Shown here piece after piece: positions 32,189 to 43,398 of a stretch of 64,000 bases of DNA (its first letter is position 1; the number at the start of each line of letters is the position of its first letter). The translations under genes were made by a program, and so were the position numbers. Below the pieces are notes generated by a model. It was given only the letters and a program-made list of their open reading frames with translations, was not told the origin of the DNA and did not search any database. The stretch is from Eucalyptus grandis (lineage: Eukaryota > Streptophyta > Magnoliopsida > Myrtales > Myrtaceae): assembly GCF_016545825.1 (NCBI RefSeq), contig NC_052618.1:46880196-46944195 (forward strand), given 5' to 3'.

Positions 32189-34050
32189 GTAAGGATATTC
32201 ATATTTCTTTTGTGTTTTATAACGATCAAGTTTTATCCAAGTAAACTGTAGTTTCTAGAAGGAAGAATTCTACTATTCTATATAAAAAAAATATGAATTT
32301 CCTTTGCGCTAGTAAATTTCAAATGGTATTGGTTAGTGTGAAAGAATTGTTATTAGAAAAACAAACTATGACTATTTTTGTCGACAACTTGCCAAAACTT
32401 TATAAACTATTTTTTTTAGTTAGCAAATAAGCAAAATTTTAACTTAACCTACTAACTTATATTTACACAACTTACCAACTCTTTGTGTTTTACAAATACT
32501 TACATAAAATTATCAACCTAAATTAGAGTGTTTTACCAATTTTTTCTTATAATATTACCAATTAATTTTGGGCTATCAACTCTCATTTGAGTTACTAACT
32601 AAAGCCTAATTATATTTTTAATTTGCCATTTTCTATCAAGTTACCGGTTTTTATTTGCCTGTGTTAGCACTCTTTTAACGTTTATTGTCTCCTTCAGGAG
32701 ACTACCAGTTAGCATGACTTACCAAGTTTTTTTTCCTTTTATATGACCGTCTAGAATTGGGTTACCAAGTCTCATAAATGTTATTCATTGACATTCATCT
32801 GATTTTTTAATTTGCAACTTTCCTTCTCATTTATAGACTTTTAATAGCATTTTCTAATGCCGCCTTAAAGTTATCAAATTATGTATATAAATTAACAAAT
32901 TTAATGGGTTATGTTTACTAGCTTTTCTCTAATTCAGTTACCAACCATTTGTGTATTTACCAATGCTCATTTGAATTACGTACCAAATTTATTTTTCTTT
33001 TGATACTAACTTGTATTTGTCATTATTAGCACACCTTAAATTTAACAACTCTAATATATTATAACTAAATTTAATTTTGTGATTTATCAACTTTTCTATC
33101 ATTAAGTTATCAATTACTTTTGGGTTACCAGCTCTTATTTAAGTTACTTTCCGACGTTTATTTGCTCTGTTTATTTACCAACTTTTCTGTTGGGTTATTT
33201 AATTGGGATAAAGTTGGTGAGTCACCAAATAAAGGTCGGTAGTTTCATATAATAGTTGGTAAATATAAAGTATTGGCAAGAAAGTTAAACAAAATTTTGT
33301 ATATTGTAATAGTAGTTTTTCTTTTTTACAAAAATAAAAGAAATCGATAATTTAAAGAAAGACAAATAAATTGGACTAACTTAAATAAGAGTTGATAATG
33401 CAAAACTAGTTGGTGATTGAATGGTAGAAGAGGGTTTGTACATAAGGCAAATAAAAATGGTAACTCAATATGGTGAATTAAAAAAAACCAAATGAATGTA
33501 GATAAACTCAAATACCAATCGGTAACCAAATAATAGTTGGTTCATAATTAGTGAAAATTTGGTGAGTAGCACAAAAAAGTTGGTAATTTCATGTAATAGT
33601 GGTAAATTTAAAGCATTAGTAAAAAAGCAAATAAAATTTAGTAAAGAATATAAAAGATTCATTCTTATGGAATATATTTTCTGATCCTATGTAAATTTAA
33701 AGGGGCCATAAACCGACGTCGTTTTTTTCATTCAAGCCACGCTCCTTTCTATCTTCCAACATGTCATAATCTTCGTTGAGGATAAATGTGATCTAGGTAG
33801 ATGACAAAAGACTTGATAAATTAATATGTGAGGAATTTTGTGAGATCATTGCTAAATATTCTAAAACTCTATGTTATTAGACAAAAGTACAATTAAATAC
33901 TCTATCATTCATTCATCACGCTTAGTTTAGTCTGACTTTATTACTCTGGGGTGCTCTGATACGATATAAGATGTTATGAAATTATCAATTATTTTAAAAT
34001 TTTAAAGTAAAGAAGACGTGTTTTATGTTTAAATGCTTCATCAATCCATA
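31990..34050. repeat. A+T-rich spacer upstream of protease 1
   Basis: Long non-coding DNA made of many variations on 'ttaccaactttt', 'agttaccaa' and their complements. It is duplicated at 41150-43110 upstream of protease 2, with many indels, and in inverted orientation at about 61310-62280. It contains a (TA)n run at 32143-32184. No supported gene; ORFs at 33326-33662 are accidents of low complexity. Confidence 0.7.
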
Positions 34051-34096
34051 AGATTAGTACACGTAAAACGAGGAGCAGCAGTTATTGTAGCAGTGA

Positions 34097-34303
34097 GTCA
34101 ACCGTCGGAGTCTAACGTCGGCTTGACGACATGGTGACAGTTGGCTAAGACTAGGAACAATCGACACGCAGAAGGCATGTGAACTGGGAAGGTTCCAGGT
34201 CAACAACAGACCCACCTTTTGCTTTTGGCCTACTTTGACCGTTCTTTTCTGTCCTTCCATTTCATACTACGCGGTTGGATGACGTCATTGTCGAGTTATA
34301 AAT
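34097..34303 (+). promoter_or_regulatory. Promoter of aspartic protease 1
   Basis: TATA box TTATAAAT at 34296-34303, 44 bases before the ATG. Upstream are W-box cores TTGAC[C] at 34097-34102 (complement), 34123-34127, 34198-34203 (complement) and 34235-34240, and a perfect TGACGTCA at 34280-34287. W-boxes and TGACG are bound by WRKY and TGA bZIP factors in stress signalling. The TGACGTCA is missing from the paralogous promoter. Confidence 0.55.
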
Positions 34304-34346
34304 GCTCGAGTTCCCTCTGAGTCCTTGAACAAATCACAGTCCATCC

Positions 34347-35841
34347 ATGGCCAGTTACACTTCTCTCCATCTTCTTCTTCTCGTCCTCCTTTTCTCCAAT
34401 CACGAAGTTGAGAAGAGATGTGCATGGGGAAGGGTGATGGTAAATCATGAAGAGCATGATAAGTATGTTGTGGAAATGAAGCCGCTGAGGGCAGCAACTA
34501 CTTGCAAAGGTCTCGTTCTCAATCTTTAAAATTTTTGGGTCATGTTTCGGCATTGCTAAATGCATATTATTGAATAATAATGGTCGACATGATCTCGAGA
34601 TCTGACCACTATAAGCATTACTTACATTATGATTCATTATGATTTCAGATCAAGCAAAGGGCCTCGGATTGACATTGGCACACAGGCAGGGAGTTTGTTC
34701 GCCGATTGCCGCGAACCGTCAATCCCGCAATTCCAAGCTCATTTTTCTCCGAGACCAATCGCGGGTCAATTCCATGAATGTCCTAGGACAATCTGGGGCA
34801 CTGCCTGCTGAGGATCATGGCGAGCATGCCCAGATGCCAATCCGCCGCAGCTCTCCTGGAATGGGCGAGTTTGTGGTCACAATCGGCATCGGGACCCCAA
34901 AAGTCGACCTGCCTCTAATCTTCGACACGGGCAGTGAAGTTACATGGACCAAATGTGGTCAGCAAGGTCCATTGTTTGATCCACATGAGTCTAAGACATT
35001 TTCGTGGCCACGATGCTCTGCATCGAAATGCAACTACTCGATCAACTATGCAGATGGATCGTATTCCAATGGCGAATATGTCCAAGATCTGCTCACCCTC
35101 ACTCCGGAGTACCAGTTCGAGGACTTCCTCTTCGGTTGCAGCCAAAGTTATAGCGACGATTTCGGTGCCACGGCCGGTGTATTAGGCCTAGGACAAGGAG
35201 ACAATACCTTAATCTCCCGCATAGAACAAAACTTTTCCACTATCTTCTGCTACTGCATCCCTGGCAGCGAGAGCTCATCCGGGTACTTACTTTTTGGGTT
35301 TAATGCCCTTACTAATTGCCAAACAGACAATATCACACCTCTCATAATCGACCAATATAACCCATCTTATTATTTTGTCAACCTAGTTGGTATTGCCCTT
35401 GGGAATCAGACATTTAGCCTATCTTCAGAGTCTCCACCTCCTAGGACCATCATAGACTCGGGGACTACCTTCACTCGGTTGCCGCCCTCGATTTATGAGG
35501 CTGTTCGCGCAGAATTCGTCAAGTACATGTCGACCACCTACAGCGTTGCAAAGCCTCTGTCGACACTGGACACGTGCTATGATCTTCGGGGTCAGGAGAA
35601 TGTGAAGTTGCCGAAGATGATCCTACAATTTGAGAATACCGACATTACGTTGGACTCGTCCGCCGTAGTTTGGCGAGAGAACGATGATGCGCAAGTTTGC
35701 TTGGCCTTCAAGCCGAACCCACCGAACTCGGAAAGGCAAGACCTGGTCATTATCGGCTACGTGCAGCAGCAGAACCTGAACATACTCTTCAACATTCAAG
35801 AAAAAAAGTTACATTTTGGGACAGGTCGTTGTGGCAATTGA
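34347..35841 (+). CDS. Secreted A1 aspartic protease 1 (nepenthesin-like), lacks CxPCxxC segment
   Basis: Exon 1 34347-34509, exon 2 34649-35841, phase 1, 139-base intron: 451 residues. Residues 1 to about 24 form a signal peptide. A propeptide with LTLAHRQG follows, then GIGTPKVDLPLIFDTGSEVT with catalytic Asp147, the flap YADGS (Tyr188) and the second catalytic site IIDSGTTFTR (Asp324). It ends IIGYVQQQNLNI...CGN. Order, length and motifs fit plant atypical/nepenthesin-like proteases (At5g10770 type), expected in the apoplast or vacuole. Compared with protease 2 it has lost 21 bases in frame (KPCPSCS) right after WTKC, removing two conserved cysteines. Folding or specificity may be altered. 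Confidence 0.88.
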
Positions 35842-36379
35842 GAGGCTACAATTAATGAAGGAAACTATATAAGTGACGTGGATATCCAAACGAGTGCCCG
35901 TTTTTATTTGGAATATTGTTTCGCTACGCGTAGCACATACTTACATGATGTGTGTTGTTAAATTTCCTTTACATCAATCCGTGTGTTTTTATAAGATCAT
36001 GATAGCTGTAATGACTGTCTTTGTGCTTTATCAATTGGTCGATTCAATCCCTACTTTCACACAAACTCAACTTTCCCTTTGTACGAGGATTTTTATACCT
36101 ATCATGTACTAACATTGATGCAAACGTAGATTTCGAGAGGACCATTTGTATTTGAAAAAGTAATTAGGCAACGTATATGCCAAATAACTATAAAGACAAA
36201 ATCGGCAGAAGAAAATGATGTGAGATGAAACGATATGGGTTTACTTTTACTAGAAGCACCTCTCAGTACTAATGAGAGTTTTAGAAGACTGCCAAACTTT
36301 GAACTAATAAGGACAAGTACCAGCAGGGTCCATGCATGGGTAGCAAAATTGATAACGGTGCTCCACTCTCAAGATGCAA
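35842..36379. other. 3' flank of protease 1, shared with other modules
   Basis: Matches 44917-45475 after protease 2. From about 35960 it matches the alpha blocks (1980-2290, 22650-22960, 28860-29200): 'aagat.atgatagctg.aatgactgtc' and 'gataac..tgctccactctcaagatgcaat'. No gene. Confidence 0.7.
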
Positions 36380-36530
36380 TGTGAAGGTCAATGATGTCTT
36401 GATTTCGACGAAGTCACCCATGCAAAGCCTTCTTAAAAGTAGTCAACCAAGAAAAGCCGCGGATATGTAAAAGCGACACCCACGTCTCGTTTGCTACCGA
36501 CCTCTCTTTCTAATTGATTTCTTCTTCTTA
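36380..36530 (-). pseudogene. Relic of an SSP promoter, coding region deleted
   Basis: 'caatgatgtcttgatttcgacgaa' and 'acccatgcaaagccttctt' up to 'taccgacctctctttc' match the 5' region of SSP-A to D. The protein-coding exons and 3' block are absent: the protease 3' flank joins this promoter within a few bases at about 36380-36387. The TATA-like box is also altered (TTTAAATAG to TTAAAAGTAG). Confidence 0.75.
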
Positions 36531-36709
36531 TTTTATTTTATTCATTATTTTATTTTTTAAACGACCGACCATTTTTTTTGTTTATTATGGTTTCGCTATT
36601 GAATGACACGCCATCGACCGTTCGTCAACTCCGAGGGTAACTGGACCACATAAAGCAACTGCCATCTTCCGAGCAAGAGGCTCGAAAGGAACTTCTCGGA
36701 TAAGAATTA

Positions 36710-39700
36710 GCCCCCGTTTCCTTCAACTTCGGGGAAATGGCTTTGCATTTTCCAAGTGTTTTTGAATGAAGGGGCATTTGGTAAAAGTAATAGCGTTTGG
36801 ATACTTTTTCTAGTGTATATTTTGTGAAGTAACTTTGAGGTGAAAAGAAAAGAAAAAAAAAAAAAAGAAAAAGTAAAAAACAGAGGGGCAAGCATGGGTA
36901 GAGGCTGGGATTGGGCGAGCTTTACTGGCATCAACCTTAGGTGAGCATCAACAGCAACTGGGGGCAACCGTTAGCCGAGGTCACACAAACCTAGGCAAGG
37001 CGATCCTTGGGGTCATGCTACTCGGCAATTTGTAGAGGCTTCACCAATGACTAATCTCATTGATTTTAGGGTTTTTGATTTGGACATTGCATTGCGGAGC
37101 TTCACTGGCACAAATCTTGTAGATCTTCTGAGCCCTTTGACCACTCGCAACCTAGGCGACGGCTGTTGAGGATGCCAACACCAAGGATGTGCTACACTAA
37201 GGTTGCACGACCATGATCGAGGGTCAAGGTCGAAAGCCGTATCAAAGTCGCTCAACCCTCAACCACGACCTCAATGATGACAACCACCTTGACTTGGACC
37301 TCACCTTAATGACAAACTAGCGAGCCCATGGAAGAAGATGAACAATAATTTTTTTAGGGCAAAAGTGGAAAACAAAATTATTAGTGAAGGCAATATTGAA
37401 AAGAAAAAATATCATTAAACACTTAAAATGTGTCGCGACCAAAATTTTTCGAGGTGTGAACCACCTAAAATTTGGCTAATGGATTATTAAGCATAGACTT
37501 TAATTCGGGCTCTCCTAAGCCCATACCAATCCGCGACTTAAAATGACAGTTTTTAACATGCAGATAGATTTTATCTAGGAGTCACCACTAATCTATTTTT
37601 TGGTGGGTCGATTAAAAACTCAAGTAAAGTAATGGGAATTTCACTTTACTCCTACAAACCAGAGATTATAGGCACGGGGACTTGGTTACACTATATTTCT
37701 CTAATGCCCTTTCGGTACCACTTCTTTTTAATTTTAAAAATGTTTTTTGTAGGCAGCTTAAATTGATTTTAAATCTAATTCCCTAACATGTAAAATGATC
37801 ATGTGGATACGCAATCCACCAATTTAACACCCAGATAAATAATAAATAAATTGTAAAAACTTACCTCAAAGTAACGAAAGTATCTGCAATGTTAAATTAA
37901 AATCCACATCAACAACCTTAGATATGATTTCCAATTAACACGCAATTTCTTTTTGTTTTCACTTTTTTAATGAAAATCATGCAATATGCAATGCAATATA
38001 ACTAAATGACCTAGTTCTAATGTCCTGCAATTTCTAATTAAATGGACCTAGTAACAATCTCTAAATGATGTGCATTTCATGAATCTATTTTTAATGACAT
38101 ACAATGACATTTTTTATTTTTCCTAAAAATGCAATCTATCCTAGGGAATAGAACTAATTTATTCTAAGACATTTTTTTGTATTTTTTCATGCAATTCGGA
38201 ATTAAATAAAATGTGAAAATTATCTAATTAGATTAAGATCCTATTCAATTTGTATTAGGAATTAGGTTGAGCTAAATCCTAATTTAAACTAAAATATTAT
38301 CTTAACCCAAATAATCCTAAAATGCAATCTATTTAAGAAAATACCTAAACTTATAATAAATTAAGAAAATATTATCTAAATTTAAACTAAGTGCAATTTA
38401 ACCATAATATGCAATGACGTTCAAAATATGCCCTAACTCTACATGACAAATGCATGATAGTTTTTTTGTTGTGTTTTTCCTTTTTTCCAAAATTAAAATT
38501 TAACATGCAATTTAAATAACAATAAAACTAGCATCCTAAATGAATGCATTTCCTTTTGTTTTTTTTTTTTTAAATTTCGAAATTAACAATTGCCAAATAA
38601 TTAAACATGTAATCCAAGTTAATGAAATGAAAATCTAACATCCTAAATTCATGTTTTTGGTATATTTTTTATTTCGAAAATTCAGAATAAATAAAATTCC
38701 TATTCTAAATATGTAAACCCTAAAACATGCAATATTATAACTTAAACACATTTCAAGATAAATAAAGCAATCAAGACCATTCAAAATTACCAAAAAATAT
38801 CACACATCGTATAGATCAAGAAATAGTACTTTGCTAGTAAAATCGATAAATTGATCTTAAACCTTAAAGATCAAAATATCAATTTTATTCCCGCTTAATT
38901 AATTATTTCATTTAAAGCCTTATAGATGAAATAAAAAACCCAGATGCGGTTGCAAATCTAGTGATATGTTGAATTTCCAATCATATACTAAAGACTAATT
39001 ATACTAAAAAAATAAGATAAAAGTAAAATAAAATAAACTAAAGAAAACTACCTAATGTGTTTTTTTTTTTTTTTTTTTTTTTTTTTTCCTTTTTTTCAAA
39101 ATTGGGCTTGGCAGCCGTGGGGTCCAACCAAGGATGGCTGATGGGAGGTCCGGCGGGGGCGTCGCGGTCAGAGCTCCGGCGAAGGTCCGGCAAGGAGGAA
39201 GCAGTGCTCGGCAGAGGAGGCGCAGCTTGGGTTGCAGCGCCTGGTCGCTGGTCTTCAGCTTCGGGCAGCGTCGGCACGGCGAGCAAGGACGTCGGGCTGG
39301 TGCAGTCGCGGGTGAGGAAGATTCCAGCGACGTCGGGTAGCAGCAGGGACAGCGGCGTGGCGAGATTGGTGGTTGTCGGGCGTCGGTGTAGGAACGGCTG
39401 GGACGCGGAGGTGACTGAGGCACGGCGTCGGGCTCCGGTGCGGATGCGGATGAGGCGAGCAGCAGCGGCGTGGGCGCGGGGCTGGCTGTCGGGTACCGGA
39501 CGGAGGCGAACGGCGGCGGTGTGGGCTCCGGTGGCGTTGGGTCGCGGCAGCGACTGGCGGGGGTGAGCGAAGCGGCGGTGCTACTCGGAGACCGGCGGTG
39601 CAGCTTGGAGACCGGCGGTGCAGGCTCGCGGAAGTGACGACCGACGCAAGCTCGAGTGCTGCGGGGGCGTCGCGGAGGACTCGGGCACGGCTGCTGGTGT

Positions 39701-40800
39701 CGCGGGGCGCGTGCGACCGTGGAGGTGGGCTGAGCGGTGGCGAGCGGCGACGGCGAGAGGACGCGGAGGCGGTGCTGCTGCGGGTTGCGCCGGACGGAAG
39801 CGCGGCGGCGCAGGGACCAGCAGAGGTGGTCAGCAGCAACGCCGGTAGCCCTTCGAGGAAGATGAACAGCAACCTCTTTTCTTTTTCTTTTTTTCTTCTT
39901 TTTTACCCTCACTCTCACGTCACTTCCTACGTCTTCTCTCCCCCTGCTGGTGTCCTTTTCTGCAGAAGTCAAATCCCTCTTTTGTCTTTTTTTTTTTTTT
40001 TTTTTGGTAAGAAATCCCTCTTTTGTCTTTTATATCTTTTGACTTGAGAAAAAACGAAGAAGGGCTCTTCTGCACGAATTTTCTCTCCAATTTTTTATTC
40101 TCCTCCTGCTTCTTTTTCCGCTTTTTCCACTTTTTCCACAGAAGGAAACAGCTAACTTTTTTGTCTTTTCTCTCTCAAAGCTTTTTTGGGACGAACTTCT
40201 CTTGGAACTTTTACTCTCAATTTTTTCGAAAAATTCCTCTCGGGATTACAAAAAATAAAGCTCTCTTTTATACTGATTCCGAACAGCTACTTTGTATGAC
40301 ATTTTCAAACTTCCATCTTTTATTGCATTAAATCAAGAATGTAAATCGGAGCATGATTTCGAAATCAGCTCGATTTTGCACCGATTCTTTCCATTTTATT
40401 AAAATCATTGCCCTTTGTTTACCTGATTTTTAATTGTTTCTGTATTTAATAAAATCCAAACATCCATCAAAATTTCATATTTCCTTGCATAATTCAGTCA
40501 AATCAATTTCTCCCATTTTTTCATTTTTTTTCTTTTATTTGTTCCAATGCAATTTTTATTTTCTTTATTTTCCTAGATTTGCTAAAATTAGGTGTCGACA
40601 AAATGGTATTCCACTAAAAGCTCAAAGCAGATCCCTGCTTATCTTGGGTTGTTAACATTAGGTTTTCAACATTTTCAATGAAAACCCAATGTTAATATTT
40701 GACAAATAGAATCCCAAAAATACTTACCAAATACTTTATATTTTTCCAATACGCCGAAAGGCCCTCTTTTTACTTTTCAGAAAATTGAACCAAACGGGAT
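36710..40800. mobile_element. Harbinger-like MITE split by an LTR element
   Basis: Left TIR GCCCCCGTTTCCTTCAAC, right end complement of ATCCCGTTTGGTTCAATTTT, flanked by TTA at 36707-36709 and 40801-40803. Without the nested LTR element the MITE would be about 915 bases. The host DNA on both sides is the SSP upstream region (compare 5160-5250). The internal text around 36950-37330 is repetitive with scattered stops; no gene. Confidence 0.7.
37431..40600. mobile_element. 3.17-kb solo LTR or non-autonomous LTR element
   Basis: Begins TGTCGCGACC and ends GGTGTCGACA (inverted TGTCG/CGACA), bracketed by a perfect 5-bp duplication AAATG (37426-37430 and 40601-40605). No primer site, gag or pol was found, so it is either a large solo LTR or a stripped-down element. 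Contents: A+T-rich 37800-39050, poly-T at 39061-39085, a CpG-rich segment 39110-39870 and a T-rich tail. Long frames in the G+C-rich part exist on both strands and look compositional. Confidence 0.75.
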
Positions 40801-41149
40801 TTAGTATTAAAAACTGAGGATTTGACTCGAAAAGACTCATGTCGGATGAGTTAAAGCAGAAAGAAATAAGGGACAGAAGTCGACCTGCAACTTCTAGAGT
40901 TTGGGAGTTGGGATCGCGTACAACGAGAACTTGTCCGCGTGAAACTTGGGACTCAAGGTCAAGGGGAAACTTCCATCACATCTCTCCCACGTTTTGCTTG
41001 GTCGTTTCTTTGTCTTCTTGTCTTTTTTATTTTTTTAATTAAAAGTTCTATATGCGTCCCAACTGCCAGAGCCGACTTCATCTGAAGAATTAAATATTAT
41101 GGGTTTCTTGTGATGTTTACGTGACCTGACGACTGAAATAAAATGAATT

Positions 41150-43110
41150 CACATGACTGTTTTGGCTTTTTGCCTTAACTTGCGCGGTTATCAGTCCTTT
41201 TTCCATTTTGGTTCCCTTGACCATTTCAACCTTCCATGGTTCCGAAGTGAGTTTTTTTATTTTTTTGGCCCAAAAGAATGTGAAGATAATTGAAACTCTC
41301 GTAGAATTGGTTACGCGTCTTTCTTTTACCATATTCATTTTTCTTTAGTATTTTATAACGATCTAGTTTTATTCACGTTAATTGTAGTTTCCAAGAAAGA
41401 GAATTCTATTATTCTGCGTCAAAAATATGAATTTTCTTTGCGCGCCAGTAAATTTCAATAATATTGATTAGTGTAAAAGAACTATTGATAAAAAAACTAT
41501 TTGTGACTTTTTTTTTTATTTGTCAGTAACTTCCCAAAAGTTTATAAACTATTAATTGATTAGCTTGCAAATAAGCAATATTTTAACTTAACTTATCAAC
41601 TTTTATTTATGTAACTTGCCAACTTTGTGTTTACTAATATAAAATTATCAACCTAAATTAGAGTATTTTACCAACTTTTGCCATATTCAATTATCAACTA
41701 ATTTTGGGTTATTGACTTTCATTTGAGTTACTAACTAAAGTCTAATTTTTTTTTTTTTTTTGAATTTGCCAATTTTTCTACCGAGTTACCATATTTTTTC
41801 CTTTTAAATGACCGTCTACAGTAGAGTTACTTGACATTCATTTTTTTTTGTTTAAATTTGCAACATTTCTTCTCATTTATAGACTTTAATTAGCATTTTC
41901 TAATGCTGCCTTAAAGTTATCAAATTATGTACAAAAATTAACATATGTAATTGGAGTGATTTACTAATTTTTCTCTAATTAAGTTACTGACTAGTTTTCT
42001 CTCACCAACTTTCGTTTGAGTTGCTTATCAAATTTGTTTTTCTTTCAATACAAGCTTATGTCAGCCATTATTAGTATGCCTTTAATTTAAGTACTTCTAA
42101 TATGAAATTACTAACTTTAATTCACGTGATTTAGCAACTTTTCTACGGTTAAGTTATTAACTAGTTATGGGTTTTCAACTCTTATTTGAGTTGCTTGCCA
42201 ACGTTGCTCCTTTAATTTACCAACTTTTCTGTAGGGTTATTTAATTGATAAAGTTGGTAAGTCACCAGATAAAGGCTCATTGTTTCATATAGTAGTTGGT
42301 AAATGTAGAGTGTTGTTAAGAAAGTTAAATACAAGTTTTTATATACTAATAAATGTTTTTTTCTGACAAAAATAATATAAATTGATAATTTAAAAAAGTT
42401 AGACTAACTCAAATAAGAGTTGATAACGTAAAACTAGTTGGTAATTGAATCGTAGAAAAGAGTTTGTACATGAGGCAAATAAGAATGTAACTCAATATGG
42501 TGAGTTAAAAGTAGCAAATAAATGTTGATAAACTCAAACATGATTTGGTAACTCAAAAGTAGTTGGTTTATATAGAGAAAATTTGGTGAATTGCACCACA
42601 AAAGTTCGTAATTTCATGTAATAGTGGTAAATTTAAAGCGTTGGTAAAATAATTAAACTAATATTTAGTAAAGAATACAAAAGTTTCATTCCTACGGAAT
42701 ATATTGTCCGACCCTACGCAAATTCAAAGGGGCCATAAACAAAATCATTTTTGTCATTTGCTGCTTTCTATCTACCAACATGTCATAATCTTTGTCGAGG
42801 ATAAATGTTACCCTAGCATATGACAAAAGTCCTGATGCACTAATACATGTGAGATTTTTTGAGATCACACCTAATTATTCTAAAAGCTTAAGTTATTAGA
42901 TGAATGTGTGATTAAATACTCTATATTTCATCTCTTACTTAGTTTGATCTTAATGCTATCACTTTGGGTTGCTTTGATATAATGTGAGATAGTGTGAGAT
43001 CACTATTAGTTATCTTAAAAACTTAAAAACTTAAACTGTTAGAGAGAGATGTGATTTACTGTTTAAATACTTAATCAATACGTAAGATTAGTACACGTAA
43101 AATGAGGAGC
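41150..43110. repeat. A+T-rich spacer upstream of protease 2
   Basis: Direct copy of 31990-34050 with many indels, ending in the shared 'taagattagtacacgtaaaa.gaggagc' just before the protease promoter. No supported gene. Confidence 0.7.
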
Positions 43111-43124
43111 GGCAAGTATTGTTG

Positions 43125-43356
43125 CAGTGAGTCAACCATCGGAGTCTAACGTTGGCTTGACGACAGGGTGACAGTTGGCTATTTGAAAGACCAGAAACGG
43201 TCGTGACACTCAAAATGTATGTGAACCGGGAAGGTTCCAAGTCAACAACAGACCAACCTTTTGCTTCTGGCTTATTTCGACCCTTCTTTTCTGTCCTTCC
43301 ATTTCATACCTACGCGGTTGGATCATTTAACAATCGTCATCGTCGATTTATAAATA
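43125..43356 (+). promoter_or_regulatory. Promoter of aspartic protease 2
   Basis: TATA box TTTATAAATA at 43347-43356, 43 bases before the ATG. It retains the 'gtcaacc', 'cttgacgac' and 'aagtcaac' W-box-like cores of promoter 1, but the TGACGTCA site is replaced by 'atcatttaacaatcgtcatcg'. Confidence 0.55.
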
Positions 43357-43398
43357 CTCGAGTTCCCTCCGAGTCCTTCACCAAATCACACTCCATCC

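Noticed and set aside
32000..33720. Dense 'ttaccaa/ttggtaa' phrases as a possible CRISPR-like or satellite array
   Set aside because: No fixed unit or spacing; the phrases vary in length and strand, consistent with decayed low-complexity DNA.
39052..39972. 306-residue minus-strand frame in the G+C-rich part of the LTR element
   Set aside because: Arg/Pro/Ser-rich with parallel long frames on other strands and frames, flanked by poly-T; composition alone explains it.
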